Positions 1 through 9,733 of a DNA stretch of 64,000 nt are shown in pieces (the stretch's first letter is position 1; the number at the start of each line of letters is the position of its first letter). The translations under genes and the position numbers were made by a program. This stretch comes from Pseudomonas sp. ADAK18. Its GTDB lineage: Bacteria > Pseudomonadota > Gammaproteobacteria > Pseudomonadales > Pseudomonadaceae. Where the stretch lies: contig NZ_CP052859.1 of NCBI RefSeq assembly GCF_012935695.1, positions 1,839,001 to 1,903,000 on the forward strand, written 5' to 3'. The notes beneath the pieces were generated by a model. That model saw nothing but the letters and a program-made list of their open reading frames with translations, was not told the DNA's origin and made no database searches.

Positions 1-1389
1 CTGAAAACCGGCGTCTCGCAGATCGGCGCCGAGTTGGCCTTGAGTCACACCAGTTCGTTGTCCGGCTCTGATGTGCTGTACGACAGCCTCTTTGCCCGCC
101 TGGGTGTGATCCGCGTCAGTGGGCCGGTGAGTTTTGTCGAAACCCTGAAAGCCGCGGCGTGCGGCAACTTGCCGGCGGGCAACCACCTGATCGCACTGGC
201 CTGTTCCGGCGGCGATGCCGGGTTGATTGCCGACTATGCCGAGCGCAACCACCTGGGCCTGCCGAAGTTGGATGCCGGTCAGCGTGAGGAGCTGGCGCAG
301 GTGCTGCCCAGCTACGCCAACCTGGTCAACCCACTGGACTTCACCACGGCCATCTGGGGCAACCGCGAAGCGCTGAACGCCATGCTCGACACGGCGCTGC
401 GCACGGACGCCGATGCCGCCATGTTGGTGCTCGACTACCCCGCAGAGTTTACCGGCGAGCGTAAGGAGTGCGACCTGTTGCTGGAGTTGTTTTGCAGTGC
501 ATTGGTGCGCCATGGCAAGACCGGTTTTGTCACCTCGGCGTTTCCGGAGTTGCTACCTGCCCATGCCCGTGAACGCTTGCACGCCCAGGGCGTCGCGGCC
601 TTGCAAGGTGTGGAAGACGCGCTCGCTGCCTGGGGCCGAATTGCCGACTACCAGAGCAACCGTCGGGCCTTGTTGGCGCGGGGGGAGTCAGCGTTGATTC
701 CGCTGTGCCCGCAAGCCCTTCAGGACCCTGGGTTTCCTCTCAATGAATGGGACTCCAAACAAGCCCTACGCGCCTTTGGCCTCACCACACCGACCGGCAT
801 CCTCAGTACCCCCGAGCACGCCATTGCCGACGCGCTGACCTTGGGCTATCCGCTGGTGCTCAAGGCGGTCAGCGCCGAGCTGCCGCACAAGACCGAAGCG
901 GGCGCTGTGGCGTTGAACCTGCGGGACGATCAGGCGCTGACGGCGGCTCTGGCGCACATGCGCGTGCAGATTGCCGCCTACGCGCCGGGCGTGGCATTTG
1001 ATCAACTGCTGCTGGAGACCATGGCCACGCCACCCTTGGCCGAGCTGATCGTGGGCATCAAGCGTGAAAACGACTTCGGCCTGGCGTTGGTGATCGGTGC
1101 CGGCGGGATTCTGGTGGAGTTGCTCAAGGACAGTCGCAGCCTGTTGCTGCCCACCACCGACGATGCCATTCGCAATGCCTTGTTGAGCCTGCGCAGCACC
1201 GCGTTGTTGCAAGGCTTTCGCGGTCGTGAAGTGGCCGATATGGAAGCCCTGGTGGCGGCGATTCGCGCCGTGGCCGATTACGCCTGCGCCAATGCCGGGC
1301 TGTTGCTGGAGCTGGATGTCAACCCACTGCTGGTCAATGCCCGGGGCGCCACAGCGGTCGATGCGTTGATCCGCCTCGCCCAGGCTTGA
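1..1389 (+). CDS. Acetate--CoA ligase (ADP-forming) family protein, 3' part
   Basis: The reading frame is open to the first base of the window, so the start and the N-terminal CoA-binding domain lie upstream; 462 residues are visible. The first ~210 residues resemble the succinyl-CoA-ligase-like domains (ALSHTSSLSGSD near the start). From about residue 245 there is an ATP-grasp domain, with PLVLKAVSAELPHKTEAGAV and the later GIKRENDFGLALVIGAGGI. Family members interconvert an acyl-CoA plus ADP and phosphate with the free acid plus ATP in the cytoplasm. The stop is 11 nt before an AruI-like decarboxylase gene, which suggests it handles the acyl product of that pathway. The substrate cannot be read from the sequence. 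Confidence 0.85.
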   Translation: MKTGVSQIGAELALSHTSSLSGSDVLYDSLFARLGVIRVSGPVSFVETLKAAACGNLPAGNHLIALACSGGDAGLIADYAERNHLGLPKLDAGQREELAQVLPSYANLVNPLDFTTAIWGNREALNAMLDTALRTDADAAMLVLDYPAEFTGERKECDLLLELFCSALVRHGKTGFVTSAFPELLPAHARERLHAQGVAALQGVEDALAAWGRIADYQSNRRALLARGESALIPLCPQALQDPGFPLNEWDSKQALRAFGLTTPTGILSTPEHAIADALTLGYPLVLKAVSAELPHKTEAGAVALNLRDDQALTAALAHMRVQIAAYAPGVAFDQLLLETMATPPLAELIVGIKRENDFGLALVIGAGGILVELLKDSRSLLLPTTDDAIRNALLSLRSTALLQGFRGREVADMEALVAAIRAVADYACANAGLLLELDVNPLLVNARGATAVDALIRLAQA

Positions 1390-1400
1390 AGGAGATGACG

Positions 1401-3008
1401 ATGCAAAGCAAAACCTTGACGGGCGGCCAAGCCCTGGTGCGATTGCTGGCCAACTATGGCGTCGACACGGTGTTCGGCATTCCCGGGGTACACACCCTGG
1501 AGCTGTATCGCGGATTGCCTGGCAGTGGCATTCGCCATGTATTGACCCGCCATGAGCAGGGCGCCGGTTTTATGGCCGACGGATACGCACGGGTCAGTGG
1601 CAAGCCGGGCGTGTGCTTCATCATCACCGGCCCCGGCGTGACCAACGCCGCTACCGCTATCGGCCAGGCTTATGCTGATTCGATTCCTATGCTGGTGATT
1701 TCCAGCGTCAACCACACAGCCAGCCTCGGCAAGGGCTGGGGCTGCCTGCATGAAACCCAGGACCAGCGTGCGATGACAGCGCCTATTACTGCGTTCTCGG
1801 CCGTCGCGTTGAGTACTGAAGACCTGCCCGAATTGATCGCACGGGCCTACGCGGTGTTCGACAGTGAGCGGCCACGGCCGGTGCATATCTCTGTGCCGCT
1901 GGATGTGCTGGCGGCGCCGATTGAGCGGGACTGGAGTGGTGAGGTGGTGCGCCGTCCCGGACGTGGTGTGCCGTCGGCTGAAACCCTTGAGCTTGCCGTG
2001 GCGAAACTGGTGTCTGCCAAGCGCCCGATGATCATTGCCGGAGGGGGGGCGTTGCTGGCCGCTGATGCCTTGCAACGTCTGAGCACACAACTGGCCGCGC
2101 CGTTTTTCAGCAGTGTCGCGGGCAAGGGTTTGTTGCCGGTGGATCATCCGCTGAATGCCGGTTCCACCCTGTGCGTCGAGCCCGGCTGGCAACTGATCAG
2201 TGAGGCCGATGTGGTGTTGGCGATGGGTACCGAAATGGCCGACACCGACTACTGGCGTGAGCGTCTGCCGCTCAGTGGCGAACTGCTGCGGGTGGATATT
2301 GATCCGCGCAAGTTCAACGACTTTTATCCTTGTGCCGTCGCCTTGCAGGGCGATGCCCGGCAAACGGCAGAGGCGCTGCTGGAGCGCTTGCCGTCCACGC
2401 CGCGTAACGCCGATGCGGCGGTCCAAAAAGTGACGGCATTACGCCAAGCCGTCAGCGCCGGGCACGGACCGTTGCAGTCGATTCACCAGGCCATTCTCGA
2501 CCGCGTTGCTGCCGAACTGCCTGCCAACGCTTTTATCAGCAGCGACATGACCCAACTGGCCTACACCGGCAATTACGCCTTCGGCAGCCGTGCTCCGCGC
2601 AGTTGGTTGCATCCCACCGGCTACGGCACCTTGGGCTATGGCTTGCCCGCCGGTATCGGCGCCAAGTTCGGCGCTCCCCAGCGACCTGGATTAGTGCTGG
2701 TGGGCGACGGCGGCTTTCTCTACACCGCCCAGGAACTAGCAACCGCGGTGGAAGAATTGGACAGCCCGCTGGTGGTGCTGTTGTGGAACAACGACGCCCT
2801 GGGGCAGATCCGCGACGACATGCTGAACCTGGACATCGAACCCATTGGCGTGTTGCCGCGCAACCCGGATTTTGCCGCCCTGGCGCGAGCGTTCGGCTGC
2901 ACCGTGACCCAACCCCAGAACCTGGATGAGCTGCAGACGGATTTGCGTAACGGCTTCAAGCGCAACGGCGTGACGTTGATCGAGCTGAAACATGCCTGTG
3001 CCTGTTGA
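1401..3008 (+). CDS. ThDP-dependent 2-oxoacid decarboxylase, AruI-like
   Basis: A 535-residue acetolactate-synthase-superfamily enzyme. The ThDP-activating glutamate is visible in RHEQGAGFMADGYAR (Glu52). The diphosphate/Mg site GDGGF sits near residue 435, followed ~25 residues later by NND. The sequence resembles 5-guanidino-2-oxopentanoate decarboxylase (AruI), which decarboxylates 2-ketoarginine in the arginine transaminase pathway; other 2-oxoacid substrates are equally possible. An in-frame ATG at 1395 directly abuts the AAGGAG ribosome site at 1389-1394, so the ATG at 1401, 6 nt after it, is preferred. It lies in an operon with the acyl-CoA synthetase and an ABC importer. Family is firm, exact substrate is not. 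Confidence 0.8.
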   Translation: MQSKTLTGGQALVRLLANYGVDTVFGIPGVHTLELYRGLPGSGIRHVLTRHEQGAGFMADGYARVSGKPGVCFIITGPGVTNAATAIGQAYADSIPMLVISSVNHTASLGKGWGCLHETQDQRAMTAPITAFSAVALSTEDLPELIARAYAVFDSERPRPVHISVPLDVLAAPIERDWSGEVVRRPGRGVPSAETLELAVAKLVSAKRPMIIAGGGALLAADALQRLSTQLAAPFFSSVAGKGLLPVDHPLNAGSTLCVEPGWQLISEADVVLAMGTEMADTDYWRERLPLSGELLRVDIDPRKFNDFYPCAVALQGDARQTAEALLERLPSTPRNADAAVQKVTALRQAVSAGHGPLQSIHQAILDRVAAELPANAFISSDMTQLAYTGNYAFGSRAPRSWLHPTGYGTLGYGLPAGIGAKFGAPQRPGLVLVGDGGFLYTAQELATAVEELDSPLVVLLWNNDALGQIRDDMLNLDIEPIGVLPRNPDFAALARAFGCTVTQPQNLDELQTDLRNGFKRNGVTLIELKHACAC

Positions 3009-3027
3009 TCATTAGAGGAACAAGACC

Positions 3028-4614
3028 ATGAGTGATAACAACAACAAAATGACTCAAGCCATGCACCGCCGGGACTTCCTCAAACACAGCGCCGTCGCCG
3101 GTGCCGTGGCGGCAGCGTTCTCCATGGGCCTGCCGTTTCAAGCCTTCGCAGAAGACGCCACGCCCAAGGCAGGTGGCGTGCTGCGCCTGGGACTGGCGGG
3201 TGGTAGCACCACCGACTCCCGCGACCCAGGCTCCTGGACCGATACCTTTACCTTTGTCGGCTTCTCGGCCGTATACAACACCCTCACTGAAATTGCGGTA
3301 GACGGCAGCGCCATCCCCGAACTGGCGCAAAGCTTTGAATCCACCCCAGATGCCCGCGTCTGGACCTTCAAGCTGCGCCAGGGCGTGACCTTCCACAACG
3401 GCAAAAGCCTCACCGCCGACGACGTGGTGGCGTCGATCAATCATCACCTGAGTGCTACGTCCACCTCCGCAGCCAAGACCGTGCTGGGCGACGTCGCCAG
3501 CGTCAGCGCCAAGGGTGCCGATACCGTGGTGTTCGCTCTGCATTCAGGCAATGCCGACTTCGCTTTTGTGGTCGCCGATTACCACCTGGTGATCATGCCG
3601 GCCAAGGACGGCACCGCCGACTGGCAAGCTGGCATCGGCACCAGCGGTTATCGCCTGAAAAGCTTCGAGCCCGGCGTGCGCATGGACCTGGAGCGCAACC
3701 CCGATTACTGGAAGCCGGGCAGGGCGCATTTCGCCAGTGCCGAACTGCTCGCCATTGCCGACGGCGCGGCGCGGATCAACGCGCTGGTCACGGGGCAAGT
3801 GGACGTGATCAACAAGGTCGACCTGAAAACCGTGGCCCTGCTCAAGCGCAATCCCAACCTGGTGATCGAGGAAACCAAGGGCGCCCAGCAATACACCTTC
3901 CCGATGCTGTGCGACAGCAACGAGTTCAAGAACAACGATATTCGCATGGCCATGAAGCACGCGATCAACCGCGAAACCCTGCTGGCCTCGGTGCTGCACG
4001 GCTATGGCCTGGTGGGCAATGACCATCCGATCCAGCCCGGCAGCCGCTTCATCAATACCGCGTTGGAGCAGCGCACTTACGATCCGGACAAGTCGCGGTT
4101 TTACCTGCGCAAGGCCGGTGTCGATTCCCTCAAGGTGCGCCTGCAAGCCTCGGACGCCGCCTACACCGGCGCGGTGGACGCTTCGGTGCTGTTCAAAGAA
4201 CAGGCGCGCCAGGCCGGGATCGACATCGACGTGGTGCGCGAGCCGGCGGATGGTTTCTTCTCCAACGTCTGGATGAAACAGCCGTTCACCACCTCCTTCT
4301 GGTACAGCAGCCTGACTGCCGACCGCATGTTCAGCATCGGTTATGCCAAGGGCGCGGCATGGAACGAAACCCATTGGGATAACCCCCGTTTCAACCAGTT
4401 ACTCAACGCCGCGCGCGGCGAGATGAACGCTCCCTTGCGCCAGGAGATGTACAACGAAATGCAGGCCCTGTGCCGGGACGACTGTGGGGCGATTTTGCCG
4501 CTGTTTGCCAGCTCGGTGGCGGCCCGCTCGAACCGCGTCAGCCATGGGCCGCTGACAGCACCGTATGGGGAATTGGACGGCTTGCGGCTGATCGAACGGT
4601 GGTGGCAGGCCTGA
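3028..4614 (+). CDS. ABC transporter substrate-binding protein, family 5, Tat signal
   Basis: A 528-residue periplasmic solute-binding protein of the peptide/opine/nickel class (SBP_bac_5). The N-terminus carries twin arginines (Arg14-Arg15 in HRRDFLKH) followed by an alanine-rich hydrophobic stretch and AFA, a plausible Tat signal with cleavage near residue 41. The body has family features such as VWTFKLRQGVTFHNGKSL and NPDYWKPG. It begins 19 nt after the decarboxylase and is followed by two permeases and an ATPase, so it is the ligand receptor of this importer. Tat export suggests folding before export. The ligand is unknown; operon context favours an amino-acid-derived or guanidino compound (inference). 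Confidence 0.9.
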   Translation: MSDNNNKMTQAMHRRDFLKHSAVAGAVAAAFSMGLPFQAFAEDATPKAGGVLRLGLAGGSTTDSRDPGSWTDTFTFVGFSAVYNTLTEIAVDGSAIPELAQSFESTPDARVWTFKLRQGVTFHNGKSLTADDVVASINHHLSATSTSAAKTVLGDVASVSAKGADTVVFALHSGNADFAFVVADYHLVIMPAKDGTADWQAGIGTSGYRLKSFEPGVRMDLERNPDYWKPGRAHFASAELLAIADGAARINALVTGQVDVINKVDLKTVALLKRNPNLVIEETKGAQQYTFPMLCDSNEFKNNDIRMAMKHAINRETLLASVLHGYGLVGNDHPIQPGSRFINTALEQRTYDPDKSRFYLRKAGVDSLKVRLQASDAAYTGAVDASVLFKEQARQAGIDIDVVREPADGFFSNVWMKQPFTTSFWYSSLTADRMFSIGYAKGAAWNETHWDNPRFNQLLNAARGEMNAPLRQEMYNEMQALCRDDCGAILPLFASSVAARSNRVSHGPLTAPYGELDGLRLIERWWQA

Positions 4615-4635
4615 ATCTTGTGCAGTACGGGCTCC

Positions 4636-4665
4636 TGTGGCGAGGGGACAAGCCCCCTCGCCACA
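4636..4665. repeat. REP-type palindrome between ABC genes
   Basis: TGTGGCGAGGGG (4636-4647) and CCCCTCGCCACA (4654-4665) form a perfect 12-bp stem around a short loop. It is the familiar Pseudomonas intergenic palindrome, lying in the 80-nt gap between the binding-protein and first permease genes. Such a hairpin inside an operon may stabilise the upstream transcript and favour the abundant binding protein (inference). Confidence 0.8.
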
Positions 4666-4694
4666 GAGGCTCTATCCTTTCAAGGAACCCAGCG

Positions 4695-5654
4695 ATGAAT
4701 AGCTTATTTAAACTGGTCCTCCAACGCCTGGCCCTCGGCTTGCTGTCGCTGTTCGCCGTCTCGGTGATCATCTTCCTGGCCGTTGGCATGCTTCCCGGCG
4801 ATATCGCCCAGGCCATGCTCGGCCAGTCCGCGACACCGGAAACCATCGCCGCGTTCCGCGCGCAATTGGGCCTGGACCTGCCGCCCTTGAGCCGTTTTGT
4901 GCAATGGCTGTTGCGCCTGCTACACGGCGACCTCGGTGCCTCCTTGGCCAACCAGCGACCCATCGCTGAACTGATCGGCGCTCGCCTGGGCAACACCTTG
5001 CGCCTGGCGGCCCTGGCCGCGCTGGTCTCGGTACCGCTGGCGCTGGTATTGGGGATGCTCGCCGCGCTCTACCGCAACAGTTGGTTCGACCGCCTGCTCA
5101 ATACCTCGGCATTGAGCGCCGTCTCGTTCCCGGAGTTCTTCGTCGCCTACCTGTTGATCCTGGTGTTCTCGGTCAAGCTCGGCTGGTTCCCCAGCCTGTC
5201 CAACCTGGCGCCGGATGCGTCCTTGGGCACGATCCTGGAACGCTCAGTGCTGCCGGTGGCGACCCTGAGCCTGGTGGTGATCGCGCAGATGATGCGCATG
5301 ACCCGCGCATCCTTGATCAACTTGCTGGCCAGCCCCTACATCGAAATGGCCCGGCTCAAGGGCATCAGCCAATCACGAATCATCTGGCGGCATGCTTTGC
5401 CCAATGCCCTGGCGCCCATCGTCAACGTGGTGGCGTTGAACCTGGCGTATCTGGTGGTAGGCGTGGTGGTGGTCGAAGTGGTGTTTGTCTATCCGGGCCT
5501 CGGTCAGTTGCTGGTGGACTCGGTGTCCAAGCGCGACATCCCGGTGGTGCAGGCTTGCAGCCTGATCTTCGCCGCTACCTACATCCTGCTCAACACCAGT
5601 GCCGACGTGCTGTCCATCGCCAGCAACCCACGCCTGATGCATCCGAAGGGGTAG
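4695..5654 (+). CDS. ABC transporter permease, DppB/OppB type
   Basis: A 319-residue inner-membrane permease with an N-terminal membrane helix (LALGLLSLFAVSVIIFLAVG) and the DppB-type periplasmic segment. The EAA loop contacting the ATPase is visible as EMARLKGISQSRIIWRHALP. The frame stays open upstream, but the ATG at 4695 after AAGGA (4682-4686) gives the normal permease N-terminus MNSLFKLVLQRL. It ends 3 nt before the partner permease. Confidence 0.92.
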   Translation: MNSLFKLVLQRLALGLLSLFAVSVIIFLAVGMLPGDIAQAMLGQSATPETIAAFRAQLGLDLPPLSRFVQWLLRLLHGDLGASLANQRPIAELIGARLGNTLRLAALAALVSVPLALVLGMLAALYRNSWFDRLLNTSALSAVSFPEFFVAYLLILVFSVKLGWFPSLSNLAPDASLGTILERSVLPVATLSLVVIAQMMRMTRASLINLLASPYIEMARLKGISQSRIIWRHALPNALAPIVNVVALNLAYLVVGVVVVEVVFVYPGLGQLLVDSVSKRDIPVVQACSLIFAATYILLNTSADVLSIASNPRLMHPKG

Positions 5655-5657
5655 ACC

Positions 5658-6485
5658 ATGAACCTGATCCAACAACTGGCCAAGGCGCCATTGAGCGCCA
5701 AGTTCGGCCTGCTGGTCATCCTGCTGTACATCCTGGTGGCGCTGTTTGCACCGCTGCTCGCGTCTTACGGTGAAACCCAGGTGGTGGGCGACGGCTTTGC
5801 ACCCTGGAGCGGGCAGTTCCTGCTGGGCACCGATAACCTGGGGCGCGACATGTTCAGCCGCCTGGTCTACGGCGCGCGTAACACCCTGGGGATTGCCTTT
5901 CTGACCACCGTCCTGGCCTTTGCCCTGGGAGGCTTGAGCGGTTTGATCGCGGCGATCAAGGGCGGCTGGATCGACCAGGGATTGTCGCGAGTGGTGGACA
6001 TCCTCATGGCCATTCCGCAGTTGATCTTCGCCTTGTTGATTCTCAGTGTGGTGGGCACCAATGCCATGTCCCTGGTGCTGGTGATTGCGTTGCTGGATTC
6101 AACCCGAGTGTTTCGCCTGTCCCGCGCTGTGGCGATGACGGTGGTGGTGCAAGACTTTGTCGAAGCCGCAAGGCTGCGTGGGGAGGGGCTGTGGTGGCTG
6201 GTGACCCGTGAAGTGCTGCCCAACGCCGCTGCGCCGTTGATTGCGGAATTTGGCCTGCGTTTCTGCTTCGTGTTTTTGTTTATCAGCGCGCTGTCATTCC
6301 TCGGGCTGGGCATTCAACCACCCACCGCCGATTGGGGCAGCATGGTCCGCGACAACGCGGTGTTGATCACCTTCGGCGATATCAGCCCGCTGCTGCCGGC
6401 CCTGGCAGTGGCGTTGATTACCGTCAGCGTGAACTTTGTCGTCGACTGGATGCTGCATAAATCCAGCGGCCTGAAGGAGTGTTGA
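5658..6485 (+). CDS. ABC transporter permease, DppC/OppC type
   Basis: A 275-residue partner permease. It has the N-terminal helix LLVILLYILVALFAPLLA, then the DppC signature GTDNLGRDMFSRLVYGAR, and an EAA-like loop (EAARLRGEGLWWLVTREVLP). It pairs with the preceding permease to form the channel of an oligopeptide-family importer. It starts 3 nt after that gene and stops 2 nt before the ATPase start, consistent with coupled translation. Confidence 0.92.
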   Translation: MNLIQQLAKAPLSAKFGLLVILLYILVALFAPLLASYGETQVVGDGFAPWSGQFLLGTDNLGRDMFSRLVYGARNTLGIAFLTTVLAFALGGLSGLIAAIKGGWIDQGLSRVVDILMAIPQLIFALLILSVVGTNAMSLVLVIALLDSTRVFRLSRAVAMTVVVQDFVEAARLRGEGLWWLVTREVLPNAAAPLIAEFGLRFCFVFLFISALSFLGLGIQPPTADWGSMVRDNAVLITFGDISPLLPALAVALITVSVNFVVDWMLHKSSGLKEC

Positions 6486-6487
6486 GG

Positions 6488-8107
6488 ATGGACAGGCCAC
6501 TGCTGGAAATTCGCGACCTGTACATCGAAGGTCACTACGAAGACGCCTGGCACCCGTTGATCAAGGGCATCGACCTGACCTTGCAGCGGGGCGAGGTGTT
6601 GGGGCTGATTGGCGAGTCTGGCGCCGGTAAATCCACCCTGGGATTGGCCGCCATGGGCTATGCCCGTGACGGCTGCCGCATCACCCGTGGTTCAGTGTGC
6701 TTTGACGGTATTCAACTGTTGCAGGCCAAGCCCGAAGCCTTGCGTAAATTGCGCGGATTGCGGATTGCCTACGTCGCGCAAAGCGCCGCAGCTTCGTTCA
6801 ACCCGGCGCACCGCTTGATCGACCAACACGTGGAAACAGCGGTGATCAACGGCGGCATCAGCCGTGCCCAGGCCGAGGCCGAGGCGGTGGAGTTGTACCG
6901 TGTGCTGCGCCTGCCCAACCCGGAACAGATCGGCCAACGCTATCCGCACCAAGTGTCGGGCGGGCAGTTGCAACGGGTCATGACCGCGATGGCCATGGCT
7001 TGTCATCCGGACCTGATCATCTTTGACGAACCCACCACAGCCCTCGATGTCACCACTCAGATTGAAGTGCTGGCAGCCATCCGTGATGCGATCAAGACTT
7101 TCGGCAGCGCCGCGATCTACATCAGCCACGACCTGGCGGTGGTCGCGCAAATGGCTGACCGGATTATGGTGTTGCGACACGGCAAGTTAGTGGAAGAGGC
7201 CGAGACCCGCAGTATGCTCAGCGCACCGCAGCAGGACTACACCAAATCCCTGTGGGCGGTGCGCAGCTTTCGTACTGAACCCAAAGCCTGCCCGGTGCAG
7301 CAGACACCGCTGTTGGAAGTGCGTCAGGCGTGCGCCAGTTACGGTCATCAGCCGGTGCTGCACGATGTATCCATGAGCCTGTATCGCGGGCAGACGTTGG
7401 CGGTGATCGGTGAGTCCGGCAGCGGTAAAAGCTCCACGGCGCGCTTGATTACCGGGTTGTTACCGTCCACGGCCGGGCAAGTGCTGTATGAGGGCGAAGC
7501 CTTGCCGGCGGACTTTCGCCGGCGCAGCAAGGAGCAATTGCGGCGGATCCAGATGATCTATCAGATCCCCGACACCGCCTTGAATCCGCGTCAGCGCATC
7601 GTCGATATCATCGGTCGGCCACTGACGTTCTACCTCGGCCTCAAGGGCCGTGCCCTGCGTGCGCGGGTCGCCGAATTGCTGGAGATGATCGAGCTGGACC
7701 CGGCGACCTTCATGGAGCGCCAGCCCCGGGAACTGTCCGGCGGCCAGAAGCAGCGAATCTGCATCGCCCGCGCCTTGGCGGCCGATCCACAACTGATCAT
7801 CTGCGACGAAGTGACCTCAGCTCTCGATCAACTGGTGGCCGAAGGCGTGCTGAAACTGCTCAATCGCCTGCAGCAGCAACTGGGTGTGGCTTACCTGTTT
7901 ATCACCCACGACGTCGCCACCGTGCGCGCCATCGCCGATGAGGTGGTGGTGATGCAACGCGGGCGGGTGGTGGACCACGGCAGCCGCAGCGCGATCTTCA
8001 CCCCGCCGTACCAGGACTACACCGGCCTGTTGTTTTCGTCGGAGCCGGAAATGGACCCCGACTGGCTCGATCATTTGCTGGCCCAACGTGCCGCGCTCAC
8101 TTCTTGA
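6488..8107 (+). CDS. ABC transporter ATP-binding protein with two ATPase domains
   Basis: A 539-residue protein that fuses the two ATPases (DppD- and DppF-like) of an oligopeptide-family importer. Domain 1 has Walker A GESGAGKST near residue 42, signature VSGGQLQRV and Walker B LIIFDEPT. Domain 2 has Walker A GESGSGKSS near residue 308, signature LSGGQKQRI and LIICDEVTSALD; the usual DEP(T/V) is DEV here. The fusion gives a complete importer with the preceding three genes. An upstream in-frame GTG exists, but the ATG at 6488 follows the permease stop directly and is preferred. Confidence 0.92.
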   Translation: MDRPLLEIRDLYIEGHYEDAWHPLIKGIDLTLQRGEVLGLIGESGAGKSTLGLAAMGYARDGCRITRGSVCFDGIQLLQAKPEALRKLRGLRIAYVAQSAAASFNPAHRLIDQHVETAVINGGISRAQAEAEAVELYRVLRLPNPEQIGQRYPHQVSGGQLQRVMTAMAMACHPDLIIFDEPTTALDVTTQIEVLAAIRDAIKTFGSAAIYISHDLAVVAQMADRIMVLRHGKLVEEAETRSMLSAPQQDYTKSLWAVRSFRTEPKACPVQQTPLLEVRQACASYGHQPVLHDVSMSLYRGQTLAVIGESGSGKSSTARLITGLLPSTAGQVLYEGEALPADFRRRSKEQLRRIQMIYQIPDTALNPRQRIVDIIGRPLTFYLGLKGRALRARVAELLEMIELDPATFMERQPRELSGGQKQRICIARALAADPQLIICDEVTSALDQLVAEGVLKLLNRLQQQLGVAYLFITHDVATVRAIADEVVVMQRGRVVDHGSRSAIFTPPYQDYTGLLFSSEPEMDPDWLDHLLAQRAALTS

Positions 8108-8116
8108 GGAGTTTAC

Positions 8117-8815
8117 ATGAACGTTCTGATTGTCCACGCTCACCCCGAGCCGCAGTCCTTCACGGCGGCGTTGCGTGACCAAGCCATCGCCACCATGCAA
8201 GCCCAAGGGCATGAGGTGCAGGTCAGCGACCTGTACGCGATGGGCTGGAACCCGGTAGCCACGGCTGCCGACTTCACCGCGCGGGAAAATCCCGACTATT
8301 TGATGTACGCCCTGGAACAACGTCTGGGGGTGAAAAGCCAATCCATTGCTGCAGATATCCAGCAGGAACTGGACAAGTTGCTGTGGGCCGACCTGCTGAT
8401 TCTCAATTTCCCGATCTTTTGGTTCTCCGCCCCGGCCATGCTCAAGGGCTGGATCGACCGGGTGCTGGTGTCCGGCGTGTGTTACGGCGGCAAGCGCTTT
8501 TACGATCAAGGCGGGCTCGCCGGCAAGAAAGCGTTGGTGACGGTGACCTTGGGCGGGCGCGAACATATGTTCGGCGAGCGGGCGATTCATGGCCCCCTTG
8601 AGGACATGCTGCGACCGATTCTGCGCGGGACGTTGGCGTATGTCGGCTTCGACGTGCTGGCACCGTTTGTGGCCTGGCATGTGCCGTACATCAGTGCCGA
8701 GGCGCGCGGGGAGTTTCTGCGCAGTTATCAGCAGCGGCTGGAAGGGCTGGCGGATGATCAGCCCTTGGTATTTCCAAAACTTGAACAATTCGACGAGGCG
8801 CTTTACCCGTTGTAG
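8117..8815 (+). CDS. NAD(P)H dehydrogenase (quinone), flavodoxin-like fold
   Basis: A 232-residue Flavodoxin_2-family protein related to NQO1 and MdaB. The N-terminus MNVLIVHAHPEPQSFTAAL gives the FMN/FAD phosphate-binding strand and loop. NFPIFWFSAPAMLKGWIDRV and the later TLGGREHMFGE are typical of the family. Such enzymes transfer two electrons from NAD(P)H to quinones or other electrophiles in the cytoplasm. It begins 9 nt after the ABC ATPase, so it probably belongs to the same operon, and ends 1 nt from the convergent LuxR gene. Its substrate in this pathway is not evident. Confidence 0.85.
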   Translation: MNVLIVHAHPEPQSFTAALRDQAIATMQAQGHEVQVSDLYAMGWNPVATAADFTARENPDYLMYALEQRLGVKSQSIAADIQQELDKLLWADLLILNFPIFWFSAPAMLKGWIDRVLVSGVCYGGKRFYDQGGLAGKKALVTVTLGGREHMFGERAIHGPLEDMLRPILRGTLAYVGFDVLAPFVAWHVPYISAEARGEFLRSYQQRLEGLADDQPLVFPKLEQFDEALYPL

Positions 8816-8816
8816 C

Positions 8817-9668
8817 TCAGAGCGGCTGGCCCTGGGTCAGCCACTCTATGAACAACGCAAACAACTCGGCCTGGGAACTGATCGCCAGCTTCGTATAGAG
8901 ATTCTTGCGATGCATGCGCACGGTTTCCGGGGAGATGCCCAGCATCTGCGCTGTGGATTTCACCGAGTGCCCGCGCAGGATCAAGTGGGCGATTTCCCGT
9001 TCCCGCACGGTCAGCAGGCCGCTGCCAAAATGCATGAACGCGGCTTCGATCTGCTGATGCACCGGGGTTTGTGCAAAGACGCTTTCATCACCGATCACCT
9101 TGGCCATGCCGCCCGAGGTGCCGAACCGGCGCAGCAGCTCCCGGACCATCGGCAGCACGCTTCTCAGCACGGCCAATTGTTCGTCGCTGAACTGACCGGC
9201 ACTCAAGCCTTGAAACATGCACAACGAGATTTTGCTCTGGGCACAGAGGTCGACAATGTAATAGCCCTCCTGGGCGCCGCCGCTGCGCAGGTAATAGGTC
9301 TTGTAGTACTCGCTGTTGAAGAAATCGTCCGGAGCAATCTGTGCCAGGTGGTAGAAACCTTCCGCCAGGCCCTTGTCCACCGCCAGGCAGAACGGGTCCA
9401 GGAGGTAGCCGCGGGAGAAATAGCGGTTGATGATTTCTTCCTGGTACGCCTTGGGAATGCCTTGCTGATACAGCGAATGCGGCGGCAGGCCCCGGCGCTC
9501 CAGGCTGATCATCATCGATTCGATGGGTGTCAGCGTGCTTAGCGCGGTGGCCAGATGCTCCAGGAACGACGCCTCATCCACGTGGGTGAAGGCGTGGGCC
9601 AATGCGTCATGCCAGGCTTCAAGCAACGGGAATGACGGGGCAGGGTAGCGATCGCTGGATGGGCTCAT
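8817..9668 (-). CDS. LuxR-family transcriptional regulator
   Basis: About 283 residues. The C-terminal ~60 residues are a GerE/LuxR helix-turn-helix (LTVREREIAHLILRGHS, then ISPETVRMHRKNLYTKL). The N-terminal ~200 residues form a sensor region that I cannot assign to a known ligand; no clear acyl-homoserine-lactone-binding signature was noticed. Upstream extension is possible in the frame, but the ATG at 9668 (MSPSSDRYP) gives the expected length. It sits between a catabolic operon and an aminotransferase/polyamine-binding pair, so it is the obvious candidate local regulator (inference). Confidence 0.85.
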   Translation of the reverse strand: MSPSSDRYPAPSFPLLEAWHDALAHAFTHVDEASFLEHLATALSTLTPIESMMISLERRGLPPHSLYQQGIPKAYQEEIINRYFSRGYLLDPFCLAVDKGLAEGFYHLAQIAPDDFFNSEYYKTYYLRSGGAQEGYYIVDLCAQSKISLCMFQGLSAGQFSDEQLAVLRSVLPMVRELLRRFGTSGGMAKVIGDESVFAQTPVHQQIEAAFMHFGSGLLTVREREIAHLILRGHSVKSTAQMLGISPETVRMHRKNLYTKLAISSQAELFALFIEWLTQGQPL

Positions 9669-9733
9669 GCCGGCCAGTCTACCTGGCAGCCACGGCCCAG
9701 GCAAAAACGCCGAGACGGGCTCGGCGTTGGAGG